Shown in pieces: positions 24,352 through 33,118 of a stretch of 64,000 nucleotides of DNA. The DNA lies in contig NZ_LMSM01000001.1 in NCBI RefSeq assembly GCF_001428125.1, positions 311,306-375,305 of the forward strand. Direction: 5' to 3'. The notes beneath the pieces were generated by a model. It had not been told where the DNA came from, did not search any database, and saw only the letters and a list, made by a program, of their open reading frames with translations. Within the stretch, counting starts at the first letter, position 1; every line of letters begins with the position of its first letter. The position numbers and the translations under genes were made by a program. This DNA comes from Nocardioides sp. Soil774. Its GTDB lineage: Bacteria; Actinomycetota; Actinomycetes; Propionibacteriales; Nocardioidaceae.

Positions 24352-25764
24352 GTGGACCAGCGTGACGGGCAGGCGTACGACGACGAGGCCGAGGCGGAGG
24401 CCCGGGCGGAGGCGGCCGCGGAGCGGACCCGCGAGGTCCACCTGACGATGGACCTGTGCCTGCGCATCGGCGAGATGCTGCTCTCCTCGGGCGCCGGCGC
24501 GGCCGACGTCACCGCCACCATGCGCTCGGTCGCCGACCACCTCGGGCTGCGCCAGGCCGAGATCGACGTGACCTTCACGGCCCTGTCGATGAGCCACCAG
24601 CGCTCGGCCGACGACGTACCGATGCTGATGCTGCGCCACGTGCAGCAGCGCGACATCGACTACGAGGACCTCACCGCCGTCGACCACCTCGTGCGCGACG
24701 TGCTCACCGACCGCGCCGACCTCTACCTCGCGCGCACCCGGATGGCGACCATCGTCTCCCTCGGCCACGCCTTCCCCCGCTGGGCGGTGACGGTCGCGTG
24801 GGCCGTGATGGCCGCGGCCGTCGGCGTCTTCCTGGGCGGAGGGCCGGTGGTCTCCGCGGTGGCCGCGGTGGCGGCGGTGCTGATCGACCGCGTGCAGATG
24901 GCGCTGGCCCGGCGCCGGCTGCCGTTCTTCTACCTCCAGGTCGCGGGCGGAGCGATCGCCACCCTGCTCGCGGCCGCGGTGGCCGCCAGCCCGGTCGAGG
25001 TCGACCCGTCGCTCGTCGTGACCGCCAACATCATCATGCTGCTCGCCGGCATCGGGCTGATGGGTGCCGTGCAGGACGCGCTCACCGGCTTCTACCTCAC
25101 CGCCAGCGCCCGCCTCATCGAGGCGATGATGGCGACGGCGGGCATCATCGCCGGGGTCGGCCTGGGCATCTCGGTCGCCGACGGGCTGGGCCTCGAGCTC
25201 GGCCAGCTGGTGCCCGGCCAGCTCGGCTACTCCGCGCTGCCCACCGTCATCGCGGGGGCGGCGCTCTCGGCGGCCGCCTTCAGCGTCGCGTCGTACGCCC
25301 CGCGCCGCGCCGTCGTGCCGGTCGCCGCGATCACGGCCGTCGCCGCGCTGGTCTCGCAGCTGGTCACCGTGGGCGGCTTCGGCCGGGCCGCGGCGGCGGG
25401 TGCGGCCGCCTTCTTCATCGGCCTCGTGGCCTACGCCGTGGCCGGGCGGGTGCGGGTGCCGCCGCTGGTGGTGGCGGTCCCGGCGATCGTGCCGTTCCTG
25501 CCGGGCCTGTCGATCTATCGCGGCCTGACCTTCCTGGCCGACGGGGGCTACTTCGTGTCCCAGGGGATCTTGGCGCTGATGACCGCGATCTCGACCGCGA
25601 TCGCGCTGGCCTCCGGGGTGATCCTGGGGGAGTACGTCGCCCAGCCGCTCAAGCGCGAGGCCCGCAGGCTGGAGGGCCGGCTCGCCGGGCCGCGGCTGGT
25701 GGGACCGTTCCGGGCGTTGACGCGCGCGGAGCGGCGGGCGCTCAGGAAGCAGACAGACGGCTGA
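24352..25764 (+). CDS. ThrE-family threonine/serine exporter
   Basis: A 470-residue membrane protein. The cytosolic N-terminal domain (about residues 30-140; LRIGEMLLSSGAGAADVTATM, a mark of the DUF1212/ThrE domain) is followed by about ten membrane helices in two halves, including NIIMLLAGIGLMGAVQDALTGFY and VVAVPAIVPFLPGLSIYRGL. ThrE of Corynebacterium exports threonine and serine with the proton gradient. Both halves are present in one chain. The GTG at 24352 gives the first in-frame start. Its last 23 bases overlap the end of the convergent DUF402 gene. Confidence 0.9.
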   Translation: MDQRDGQAYDDEAEAEARAEAAAERTREVHLTMDLCLRIGEMLLSSGAGAADVTATMRSVADHLGLRQAEIDVTFTALSMSHQRSADDVPMLMLRHVQQRDIDYEDLTAVDHLVRDVLTDRADLYLARTRMATIVSLGHAFPRWAVTVAWAVMAAAVGVFLGGGPVVSAVAAVAAVLIDRVQMALARRRLPFFYLQVAGGAIATLLAAAVAASPVEVDPSLVVTANIIMLLAGIGLMGAVQDALTGFYLTASARLIEAMMATAGIIAGVGLGISVADGLGLELGQLVPGQLGYSALPTVIAGAALSAAAFSVASYAPRRAVVPVAAITAVAALVSQLVTVGGFGRAAAAGAAAFFIGLVAYAVAGRVRVPPLVVAVPAIVPFLPGLSIYRGLTFLADGGYFVSQGILALMTAISTAIALASGVILGEYVAQPLKREARRLEGRLAGPRLVGPFRALTRAERRALRKQTDG

Positions 25765-26311
25765 GCTCGGCGAGCCAGCGCGCGTGCGCACCGTCGTACG
25801 GCGCCGCGCCGGCGCGCACCGCGGCGAGCACCTCGTCGCAGCTGGCCCGCGCGGTCTCGACGACGTCGGCGGGGTAGCGGTAGGCCACCTGGTGCTCGGC
25901 GAACTCGTCCTCGTCGTCGACGAAGACCTCGCCGGGGCCGGCGGGCGCGACCTCCCACGGCGCCGACGCGGCAGGCGGGAGCTCGTCGGGGAGCCGGATC
26001 ACGTCGAGGTCGAGGTCGACCGCGCGGAGCACGTGCCCGTCCCAGGTGGCGGGCGTGGTGACGTCGACGTAGAGGTCGCACCAGATGCCGGGCGCCTGGA
26101 ACGTCGGCAGGTGCCACCTGCCGGGCTGGACGAGGGTGACGCAGTCGACCGCGGAGTGGAACTCGTGCCCCGGGCGGTGGTTGTGCGTCCCTCGCGGGTA
26201 GCCGAGCCACTCGCCGTGCTCGTCCTCGCCGAGGTAGAGCCCGACGGACTGCCAGTGCGGGCGGTCGCCCCACTTCGTCATCTCGCAGCGGATCAGGGTC
26301 CCGGGCTCCAT
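25742..26311 (-). CDS. DUF402 protein
   Basis: A 189-residue soluble protein of the DUF402/FomD-like family: HFRVD-type barrel with WCDLYVDVTTPATWDGHVLRAVDLDLDV and the acidic EVFVDDEDEFAEHQVAY, the part that in FomD-like proteins binds divalent metal and hydrolyses nucleotide or CMP-linked phosphonate substrates. The activity of this member is not known. The ATG at 26311 is chosen over the TTG at 26320 because TAGGTT lies seven bases upstream of it. Convergent overlap of 23 bases with the exporter gene. Confidence 0.82.
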   Translation of the reverse strand: MEPGTLIRCEMTKWGDRPHWQSVGLYLGEDEHGEWLGYPRGTHNHRPGHEFHSAVDCVTLVQPGRWHLPTFQAPGIWCDLYVDVTTPATWDGHVLRAVDLDLDVIRLPDELPPAASAPWEVAPAGPGEVFVDDEDEFAEHQVAYRYPADVVETARASCDEVLAAVRAGAAPYDGAHARWLAELSRLSAS

Positions 26312-26318
26312 GCCCGAC

Positions 26319-26324
26319 AACCTA
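26319..26324 (-). promoter_or_regulatory. -10 box TAGGTT of a leaderless transcript (DUF402)
   Basis: TAGGTT, seven bases, ATG at 26311 on the minus strand. The upstream TTG alternative would lie inside the box. Confidence 0.6.
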
Positions 26325-26352
26325 GGCGACGAAGTGCCCTCTCACGTGCAGC

Positions 26353-27780
26353 TCAGCGGGGGAGGGTGACGGTGACCGTGGTGTCGCCCGGCGCGCTGGC
26401 CAGGTCGACCCGGCCGCCGTGCGCGGCCACGATCGCCTCGACGAGCGAGAGCCCGAGACCGGCGCCGCCGGCGCGGGTGCGGGCGGTGTCGCCGCGCACG
26501 AAGCGCTCGAAGGCGCGCGGGGCGAGGTCGGGCGGGAAGCCGGGGCCGTCGTCGTGGACGCTGAAGCCCACCGGTGTCCCGGTGACGGTGACGGTGCTCC
26601 CGGCGGGGGTGTACTTCCGGGCGTTGGTGAGCAGGTTGGTGAGCACCTGGTGCAGCCGCGCGGCGTCGCCGGTCACGGTCAGCGGGGCGTCGGGCAGCGA
26701 GAGCCGCCACTGGTGGTCGGCACCGGTGACGCGGGCGTCGTTGACGGCCTCGAGCAGGAGGCGCGACAGGTCGACCGGCTCGCGCTCGAGCGGCCGGCCC
26801 GCGTCGAGGCGGGCCAGCAGGAGCAGGTCCTCGACGAGCGCGGTCATCCGCGCCGACTCGGTCTCCACCTTGTCCAGCGCGGTGCCGGTCGTCTCGGGCC
26901 GGCGACGGGCGAGCTCGGTGTAGCCGGCGATGGTGGCCAGCGGCGTGCGCAGCTCGTGCGAGGCGTCGGCGACGAACTGGCGCACCTGCTGCTCGCTGCG
27001 GTGGCGCTGCTCGAGGGAGCCCTCGACGTGGTCGAGCATGGTGTTGAGCGCCGAGCCGACCTGCCCGATCTCGGTGCGCTCGTCGGTGAGCCGCGCCGGC
27101 ACCCGCTCGCTGATGTCGATGGCGCCCGAGGCGAGCGGCAGCTCGGCGACGTGGTGGGCCGTGGCCGCGACGTCGCGCAGCGGCGCGAGCTGGCGGCGTA
27201 CGACCCAGGTGCCCGCACCCGCGGCGGCGAGCACGCCGAGCAGCGTGGCGAGCAGCTCGAGGCGGATGAGGTCCTCGAGGGTCCGGTCGAGCTCGTCGGT
27301 GGGGAGCGCGGCGAGGTCGTAGCCCCCGCGCGTGCTGGGCTGGGACAGCACCCGGTAGCTGCCGAGGTCGGCGAGCGTGACGGTGCGCGGCTCGGCCTCG
27401 CCGGCCACGTCGATCAGCGGGCGCACCTGGGCGGCGTCGAGGCTGCGCGGGCCGACGTCACCCTCGTCGCCGGCGACCACGCCTGCGTAGCCGGTGCCGT
27501 CGGCGGCCACGTGCCCGAGCACCGCGCCGTAGCCCTGGCCGAGGAAGGGACGGTCGTCGCCGTCGTCGTCGAAGTGCTCCGGCGGCAGCTCGCCGCGACG
27601 CGGGCCGCCGAAGCCGCGCCCGATGCTGGCCCGCAGCTCGTCGTCGAGCTGCTGGGTCAGCTGCGAGCGCATCGCGAGCGTGGTGGCCGTGCCGATGAGC
27701 AGCCCCGCGAGCGCGACCAGGAGCACCGAGACGGCGACGAGCCGAGCGGTCAGGGTGCGCGGGAGCCGGAGAGTGGTCAT
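26353..27780 (-). CDS. Two-component sensor histidine kinase
   Basis: A 475-residue membrane kinase: helix 1 at about 14-36, an extracytoplasmic domain of about 130 residues rich in Asp and Gly, helix 2 at about 180-200, HAMP, then the phosphoacceptor box DASHELRTPLA (His about 275) and an ATPase domain with NLLTNARKYTP (N), DDGPGFPP (G1) and GGAGLGLSLVEAIV (G2). It is of the type paired with OmpR-family regulators. The ATG overlaps the response regulator stop by four bases. The acidic sensor loop and the His/Asp-rich divergent target gene suggest cation or envelope-stress sensing, which is speculation. Confidence 0.93.
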   Translation of the reverse strand: MTTLRLPRTLTARLVAVSVLLVALAGLLIGTATTLAMRSQLTQQLDDELRASIGRGFGGPRRGELPPEHFDDDGDDRPFLGQGYGAVLGHVAADGTGYAGVVAGDEGDVGPRSLDAAQVRPLIDVAGEAEPRTVTLADLGSYRVLSQPSTRGGYDLAALPTDELDRTLEDLIRLELLATLLGVLAAAGAGTWVVRRQLAPLRDVAATAHHVAELPLASGAIDISERVPARLTDERTEIGQVGSALNTMLDHVEGSLEQRHRSEQQVRQFVADASHELRTPLATIAGYTELARRRPETTGTALDKVETESARMTALVEDLLLLARLDAGRPLEREPVDLSRLLLEAVNDARVTGADHQWRLSLPDAPLTVTGDAARLHQVLTNLLTNARKYTPAGSTVTVTGTPVGFSVHDDGPGFPPDLAPRAFERFVRGDTARTRAGGAGLGLSLVEAIVAAHGGRVDLASAPGDTTVTVTLPR

Positions 27781-28499
27781 CCGGCCGGCTTCAGGACGTA
27801 GCCCGCGCCGCGCATCGTGTGGATCATCGGCTCGCGGCCGGCGTCGACCTTCTTGCGGAGGTAGGAGATGTAGAGCTCGACGACGTTGGCCTGCCCGCCG
27901 AAGTCGTACTGCCAGACGCGGTCGAGGATCTGCGCCTTGCTCAGCACGCGGCGCGGGTTGCGCATCAGGAAGCGCAGCAGCTCGAACTCGGTGGCGGTCA
28001 GGGCGATCTCGTCGCCGCCGCGGTGCACCTCGTGGCTGTCCTCGTCGAGGGTCAGGTCGCCGACGACGAGCACGTTGCCGGCGTCGGCCTGCGCCGCGGT
28101 GCCGCCGCGCCGGATCAGCCCGCGCAGCCGCGCCACGACCTCCTCGAGCGAGAAGGGCTTGGTGACGTAGTCGTCGCCGCCCGCGGTCAGCCCGGCGATG
28201 CGGTCCTCGACCGCGTCCCTGGCGGTGAGGAACAGCACCGGCACGTCGCTGCCGTCGGCGCGCATGCGGCGCAGCACCTCGAGGCCGTCGAAGTCGGGCA
28301 GCATGATGTCGAGCACGACCGCGTCGGGGCGGAAGTCGCGGGCGGTGGCGACGGCGTCGGTCCCGGTGTGCGCCACCTGGAGGTCCCAGCCCTCGTAGCG
28401 CAGCGCCATGGCCAGCAGCTCGGCGATGTTGACCTCGTCGTCGACGACGAGCACGCGCACGGGGGAGCCGTCGGGGCGGGTGAGCTGCATGGGAGGCAT
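27777..28499 (-). CDS. OmpR-family response regulator
   Basis: About 240 residues. The receiver domain has VLVVDDEVNIAELL, the phosphoacceptor in VVLDIMLPDFDG (Asp about 64) and LTARDA and KPFSLEE switch residues. The C-terminal winged helix (LTATEFELLRFLMRNPRRVLS, VELYISYLRKKVD, TMRGAGYVLKP) binds DNA. It is upstream of and coupled to the kinase. Starts at 28499 and 28490 are both possible, neither with a clear ribosome binding site. The 142-base region to the divergent membrane protein gene probably holds its binding site. Confidence 0.93.
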   Translation of the reverse strand: MPPMQLTRPDGSPVRVLVVDDEVNIAELLAMALRYEGWDLQVAHTGTDAVATARDFRPDAVVLDIMLPDFDGLEVLRRMRADGSDVPVLFLTARDAVEDRIAGLTAGGDDYVTKPFSLEEVVARLRGLIRRGGTAAQADAGNVLVVGDLTLDEDSHEVHRGGDEIALTATEFELLRFLMRNPRRVLSKAQILDRVWQYDFGGQANVVELYISYLRKKVDAGREPMIHTMRGAGYVLKPAG

Positions 28500-28641
28500 C
28501 CTGCCCCGGATTGCTGTGTGGTGGCTGTGCGGATCCTGTCCGCTGCTCCTCAGCCAGGCCCGGCACGGCGCCCCCACGAGTCTGGGCGAGCTCAGGGGTC
28601 GCGCACAGGTCGCTCACAGGCCGGGGTCGGAGGCTCGGGCC

Positions 28642-29157
28642 ATGAGCGACGACAAGCCCCGTGACCTCCCCAACGACCACCCCCACGACCACCCCCACGA
28701 CCACCCTGCCGACCAGACCCAGCCGGTGCGACCCGGCGCCGCACTGCCGCCCGCGCCGGGCGCCGCCCCCGACCCGGCACCTGCAGCGGCGGCATCGGCG
28801 TACGAGCCGGGTGTGGCGCATCAGGCTGCGCGCCGTGGCTTCTGCGACCGGTTCCGCTCGCTGCGCAGCACCGACGGGAGCCGTACGTTCGGGCTGGCCG
28901 CGCTGGTCGCCTCTGCGCTCGCGGGGGTGATCGTGGGCGGCCTCGGGGGCGCCGTGGTGCACGCGGTCACCGACGGCCACGACCGGGGCGGGTGGATGGA
29001 GCAGCGCGGACCGGGCGGGCGGTTCGAGGGGGACCGCGACGGCGACCGGGGTCCCGGGCCGATGTTCGGCGGTCCCGGCGGCCCCGGCGGCCCCGGCGGC
29101 CCCGGGCAGGTCCAGCCGACGACGCCGCCGGACGACGACGACAGTTCCGAGGGCTGA
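28642..29157 (+). CDS. Single-pass membrane protein with His-Asp-Pro repeat
   Basis: A 171-residue protein: a cytosolic N-terminus with tandem HPHD units (about residues 11-22), a proline/alanine linker, one membrane helix (FGLAALVASALAGVIVGGLGGAVVHAV, about 95-121) and a charged extracytoplasmic tail rich in Gly, Arg and Asp with GGP repeats and a final DDDDSSEG. The clustered histidines could bind Zn2+, Ni2+ or Cu2+. I do not recognise a family. It is divergent from the two-component system and is its likely target. The ATG at 28642 lacks a good ribosome binding site. Confidence 0.65.
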   Translation: MSDDKPRDLPNDHPHDHPHDHPADQTQPVRPGAALPPAPGAAPDPAPAAAASAYEPGVAHQAARRGFCDRFRSLRSTDGSRTFGLAALVASALAGVIVGGLGGAVVHAVTDGHDRGGWMEQRGPGGRFEGDRDGDRGPGPMFGGPGGPGGPGGPGQVQPTTPPDDDDSSEG

Positions 29158-29186
29158 GGGGCTCGGTCCGGGGCCCCGGCGGCCGG

Positions 29187-29262
29187 GTTGTCGGGCCCTC
29201 CCTGACGTTGTCAGGCGTTGCAAGGGCCGACAACGTCAGGGATCCCCGGCCGACCGGGGATC
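29187..29262 (+). promoter_or_regulatory. Alternative hairpins upstream of hrpA
   Basis: GTTGTCGGGCCCT (29187) can pair with AGGGCCGACAAC (29223), and TCCCTGACGTTGTC (29199) can pair with GACAACGTCAGGGA (29229). The two pairings share the GACAAC segment and cannot form together. A third hairpin, GATCCCCGG/CCGGGGATC with a four-base loop, follows at 29241-29262. The region may end the previous transcript, or form a switching leader for the helicase gene 50 bases on. Confidence 0.45.
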
Positions 29263-29311
29263 CCGCGTTCCGGGACCGCAGGTGCGAAAGCGGTTGTGGC
29301 AGTGGGCGAGA

Positions 29312-32300
29312 ATGTCGATCGTTGTGAAGATCACCTACCCGCCGGAGCTCCCGGTCTCCGCGCGCCGCGACGACATCGCCGCGGCCATCCGCGACCACCA
29401 GGTCGTGATCGTCGCCGGCGAGACCGGGTCGGGCAAGACCACCCAGCTGCCGAAGATCTGCCTCGAGCTGGGCCGCGGGCAGGGCGCGGCCGACGGCGGC
29501 AAGCTGATCGGCCACACCCAGCCCCGGCGGATCGCGGCCCGCTCGGTGGCCGAGCGCATCGCCGAGGAGCTGGACACCGAGCTCGGCGACGTCGTGGGCT
29601 ACCAGGTGCGCTTCACCGACCGCACCAGCCGCGCGAGCCGGGTCAAGCTGATGACCGACGGCATCCTGCTCGCCGAGCTGCAGCGCGACCGCGACCTGCG
29701 CAAGTACGACACGATCATCATCGACGAGGCCCACGAGCGCAGCCTCAACATCGACTTCCTGCTCGGCTACCTGAGGCGGCTCCTGCCGCGCCGCCCCGAC
29801 CTCAAGGTGATCATCACCAGCGCCACGATCGACGTCGACCGCTTCGCCGCCCACTTCCAGGCGCCCGTCGTCGAGGTGTCGGGGCGCACGTATCCCGTCG
29901 AGGTCCGCTACCGCCCGCTCCTCGAGCTGCCGGAGGACGACGAGGAGGGCGAGCCGGTCCAGCGCGACCAGACCGAGGCGATCGTCGACGCGGTGCGCGA
30001 GCTGTCGGCCGAGGGGCCGGGCGACGTGCTGGTCTTCCTGCCCGGCGAGCGCGAGATCCGCGACACCGCCGACGCCTTCGAGGCGCTGAAGAGTGACCGC
30101 CTCGAGATCGTCCCGCTCTACTCGCGCCTCAGCGCCGCCGACCAGCACAAGGTCTTCTCCTCGCACTCCTCGCTGGTGCGCCGCGTCGTGCTGGCCACCA
30201 ACGTCGCCGAGACGTCGCTGACCGTGCCCGGCATCAGGTACGTCGTCGACACCGGCGTCGCGCGCATCAGCCGCTACTCGGTGCGCACCAAGGTGCAGCG
30301 CCTGCCCATCGAGCCGATCAGCCAGGCCTCCGCCAACCAGCGCTCCGGGCGCTGCGGGCGCGTGTCGGAGGGCATCGCGATCCGGCTCTACTCGCAAGAA
30401 GACTTCGAGGGCCGCCCGGAGTTCACCGACCCCGAGATCCTGCGCACCAACCTCGCCAGCGTCATCCTGCAGATGGCCTCGCTGCGCCTCGGCGACATCG
30501 CCCGCTTCCCCTTCGTCGAGCCGCCCGACCGGCGCAACGTCAAGGCCGGCACCGACCTGCTCGAGGAGCTCGGCGCGCTCGCGGCGGCGAACGACCGGCC
30601 CGGCGTACGCCTCACCGCCGTCGGCAAGCGGCTGGCCCGCCTGCCGATCGACCCGCGCCTGGGCCGGATGATCCTCGAGGCCGAGCGCCTGGGCTGCGTG
30701 CGCGACGTGCTCGTCATCGCCGCGGCCCTCTCGATCCAGGACCCGCGCGAGCGCCCCGAGGAGCAGCGCGCGCAGGCCGACCAGCTGCACGCCCGCTTCA
30801 CCCACGAGACCAGCGACTTCCTCACCTGGCTCAACCTGTGGCGCCACCTCAAGCAGCAGCAGAAGGAGCTGTCGTCGAGCGCGTTCCGCCGCATGTGCAA
30901 GCGCGAGCACCTCAACTACCTCCGCATCCGCGAGTGGCAGGACTACGAGTCCCAGCTGCGCCAGGTCGCCAAGGAGATGAAGCTGGAGGTCGGGCACCCC
31001 TCCGACACCCCCGACGAGGACGGCATCCACCAGGCGCTGCTGTCCGGCCTGCTGAGCCACATCGGCGCGCTCGAGGAGCGCGAGAAGCCCAGGGCGGGGG
31101 AGCGACGCCCGATGCGGGAGTACGTCGGCGCCCGCAACGCGCGCTTCGCGATCTTCCCCGGCAGCGTGCTCAAGCGTCGCAACCCGGCCTTCCTGATGAG
31201 CGCCGAGCTCGTCGAGACCTCGCGTCTGTGGGCCCGCCAGAACGCCGCGATCGACCCCGAGTGGGCCGAGCGGCTGGGCGCCCACCTGGTCAAGCGCACC
31301 TACTCCGAGCCGCACTGGTCGCGCAAGCGCGCCGCGGTCATGGCCCGCGAGCGGGTCACGCTCTACGGCGTGCCGCTGGTGGCCGACCGGCTCGTGCAGT
31401 ACGGCAGGATCGACGCGCCCCTGGCTCGCGAGCTGTTCATCCGCCACGCGCTCGTGCAGCGCGAGTGGGACTCCCGCCACAGGTTCCTCGCCGAGAACAC
31501 CCGCCTGCTCGAGGAGGCCGAGGAGCTCGAGCACCGGGCCCGGCGCCGCGACATCGTGGTCGACGAGGAGACGCTCTTCGAGTTCTACGACCGGCGCGTG
31601 GGTGCCGACGTCGTCAGCGGGCAGCACTTCGACCAGTGGTGGAAGCGGGCGCGGCAGAAGAAGCCCGACCTGCTCACCTTCGACCCGGCGATGCTCACCC
31701 ACGACACCGCGGGGGAGGTGCGGGCCAACGACTTCCCGACCCAGTGGCACGACAGCGACGAGGCCGGGCTCACCTTCCCGATCAGCTATCACTTCGAGCC
31801 CGGCGCGGCCGACGACGGCCTCACCATCGACGTACCGGTCGCGACCCTCAACCGCATCGAGGCCGACGACTTCTCCTGGCTGGTCCCGGGCCTGCGCGAG
31901 GAGCTCGTCACCGAGCTGATCCGCTCCCTGCCCAAGAACCTGCGGGTCGCGATGGTGCCGGCGCCCAACACCGCACGCGAGTTCCTCGCCGCGACCCCGC
32001 CCGGAGCCGAGCCGCTGCTCGACGCGCTCGAGCGCTTCGCGCGCAGCACCCGCAGCCTGGTCATCGACCGCGACGCGTGGGACTGGTCGAAGGTCCCCGC
32101 CCACCTGCGCCCGACCTACCGCGTCGTCACCGAGGAGGGCGCGGTCGCCGGTCACGGCAAGGACCTCGACGCCCTCAAGGAGCCGCTGCGGCCCACCTTC
32201 GAGCAGGCGATGGCCGACGTCGCCGCCGACTCGGGCGTGACCGCGACGGGGCAGACGACGTGGACCTTCGGCGCCATCGAGGAGTCGTTCGTCCAGCGCC

Positions 32301-33109
32301 GCGCCGGCCACGAGGTGCGCGGCTTCCCGGCGCTCGTCGACGAGGGCGCCACGGTGGGCCTGCGCGTGCTCGCCACCGCGGACGAGGCCGCGGCCCAGCA
32401 CCGGCTCGGCGTACGCCGCCTGGTGCTGCTCGCGCTCGGGCCCGCGCGGTCGGCCGACGACGTGCTCGCGACCGCCGGCCTCGACCAGCGGGCCAAGCTC
32501 GCGCTCGTCGGCTCGCCCTACGCCTCGGTGGGCGAGCTGCTCGACGACCTGCGCGCAGGCATCGTCGGCGAGGTCGTCGACGCGCGACCGGCCGTCCGTG
32601 ACGAGGCGGCGTACGACGCAGTGGTCACGGCGGCCCGCCGGGCCGTCGCCGAGCGGACGCCCAGCGCGGTGCACGAGGTGATGCGCGTGCTGGAGGCGTG
32701 GCGCGCGTGCGACAAGGCGATCTCCGGCCGCGCCGACCTCGTCACGTTGCCGGCCCTCACCGACATGCGCGCGCAGGTCGGCAGGCTCATGGCGCCGGGC
32801 TTCATCGGGGAGGCGGGAGTCGCGCGGCTGCGCGACTACCCGCGCTACCTCGCCGCCGTCGCGCACCGCCGCGAGCGTCTCGACGGACAGGTCGCCCGCG
32901 ACCGCCAGCTCATGGACCAGCTCGCCGGCCTGCAGGAGGCGTGGCTGCACGCGGTGGCCGCGCTGCCCGACGGCCAGCCCCAGCCGGCGCACCTGCGCGA
33001 GGCCAGGTGGCTGCTCGAGGAGTACCGCGTCTCGCTCTTCGCCCAGCAGCTCGGCACCGCGACCAAGGTCAGCGACCAGCGCATCCGCAAGGTCATGGGC
33101 ACGACCTAG
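29312..33109 (+). CDS. hrpA: ATP-dependent RNA helicase HrpA
   Basis: A 1265-residue DEAH-box helicase. The N-terminal helicase core has GETGSGKTT (from about residue 36), TQPRRIAARSVAERIAEEL, TDGILLAEL, DEAH (from about 138), SATID and the C-terminal QRSGRCGRVSEG motif VI. HA2 and OB-fold domains and a long DUF3418 C-terminal region follow. E. coli HrpA is about 1300 residues and unwinds mRNA structure and rescues stalled or collided ribosomes. I chose the ATG at 29312; a GTG at 29282 is possible. The stop codon TAG at 33107 is also the start of the next gene's -10 box. Confidence 0.95.
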   Translation: MSIVVKITYPPELPVSARRDDIAAAIRDHQVVIVAGETGSGKTTQLPKICLELGRGQGAADGGKLIGHTQPRRIAARSVAERIAEELDTELGDVVGYQVRFTDRTSRASRVKLMTDGILLAELQRDRDLRKYDTIIIDEAHERSLNIDFLLGYLRRLLPRRPDLKVIITSATIDVDRFAAHFQAPVVEVSGRTYPVEVRYRPLLELPEDDEEGEPVQRDQTEAIVDAVRELSAEGPGDVLVFLPGEREIRDTADAFEALKSDRLEIVPLYSRLSAADQHKVFSSHSSLVRRVVLATNVAETSLTVPGIRYVVDTGVARISRYSVRTKVQRLPIEPISQASANQRSGRCGRVSEGIAIRLYSQEDFEGRPEFTDPEILRTNLASVILQMASLRLGDIARFPFVEPPDRRNVKAGTDLLEELGALAAANDRPGVRLTAVGKRLARLPIDPRLGRMILEAERLGCVRDVLVIAAALSIQDPRERPEEQRAQADQLHARFTHETSDFLTWLNLWRHLKQQQKELSSSAFRRMCKREHLNYLRIREWQDYESQLRQVAKEMKLEVGHPSDTPDEDGIHQALLSGLLSHIGALEEREKPRAGERRPMREYVGARNARFAIFPGSVLKRRNPAFLMSAELVETSRLWARQNAAIDPEWAERLGAHLVKRTYSEPHWSRKRAAVMARERVTLYGVPLVADRLVQYGRIDAPLARELFIRHALVQREWDSRHRFLAENTRLLEEAEELEHRARRRDIVVDEETLFEFYDRRVGADVVSGQHFDQWWKRARQKKPDLLTFDPAMLTHDTAGEVRANDFPTQWHDSDEAGLTFPISYHFEPGAADDGLTIDVPVATLNRIEADDFSWLVPGLREELVTELIRSLPKNLRVAMVPAPNTAREFLAATPPGAEPLLDALERFARSTRSLVIDRDAWDWSKVPAHLRPTYRVVTEEGAVAGHGKDLDALKEPLRPTFEQAMADVAADSGVTATGQTTWTFGAIEESFVQRRAGHEVRGFPALVDEGATVGLRVLATADEAAAQHRLGVRRLVLLALGPARSADDVLATAGLDQRAKLALVGSPYASVGELLDDLRAGIVGEVVDARPAVRDEAAYDAVVTAARRAVAERTPSAVHEVMRVLEAWRACDKAISGRADLVTLPALTDMRAQVGRLMAPGFIGEAGVARLRDYPRYLAAVAHRRERLDGQVARDRQLMDQLAGLQEAWLHAVAALPDGQPQPAHLREARWLLEEYRVSLFAQQLGTATKVSDQRIRKVMGTT

Positions 33110-33112
33110 GCT
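33107..33112 (+). promoter_or_regulatory. -10 box TAGGCT overlapping the hrpA stop codon
   Basis: TAGGCT begins with the TAG stop of hrpA, then six bases and the GTG at 33119. Confidence 0.6.
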
Positions 33113-33118
33113 GGGTCG

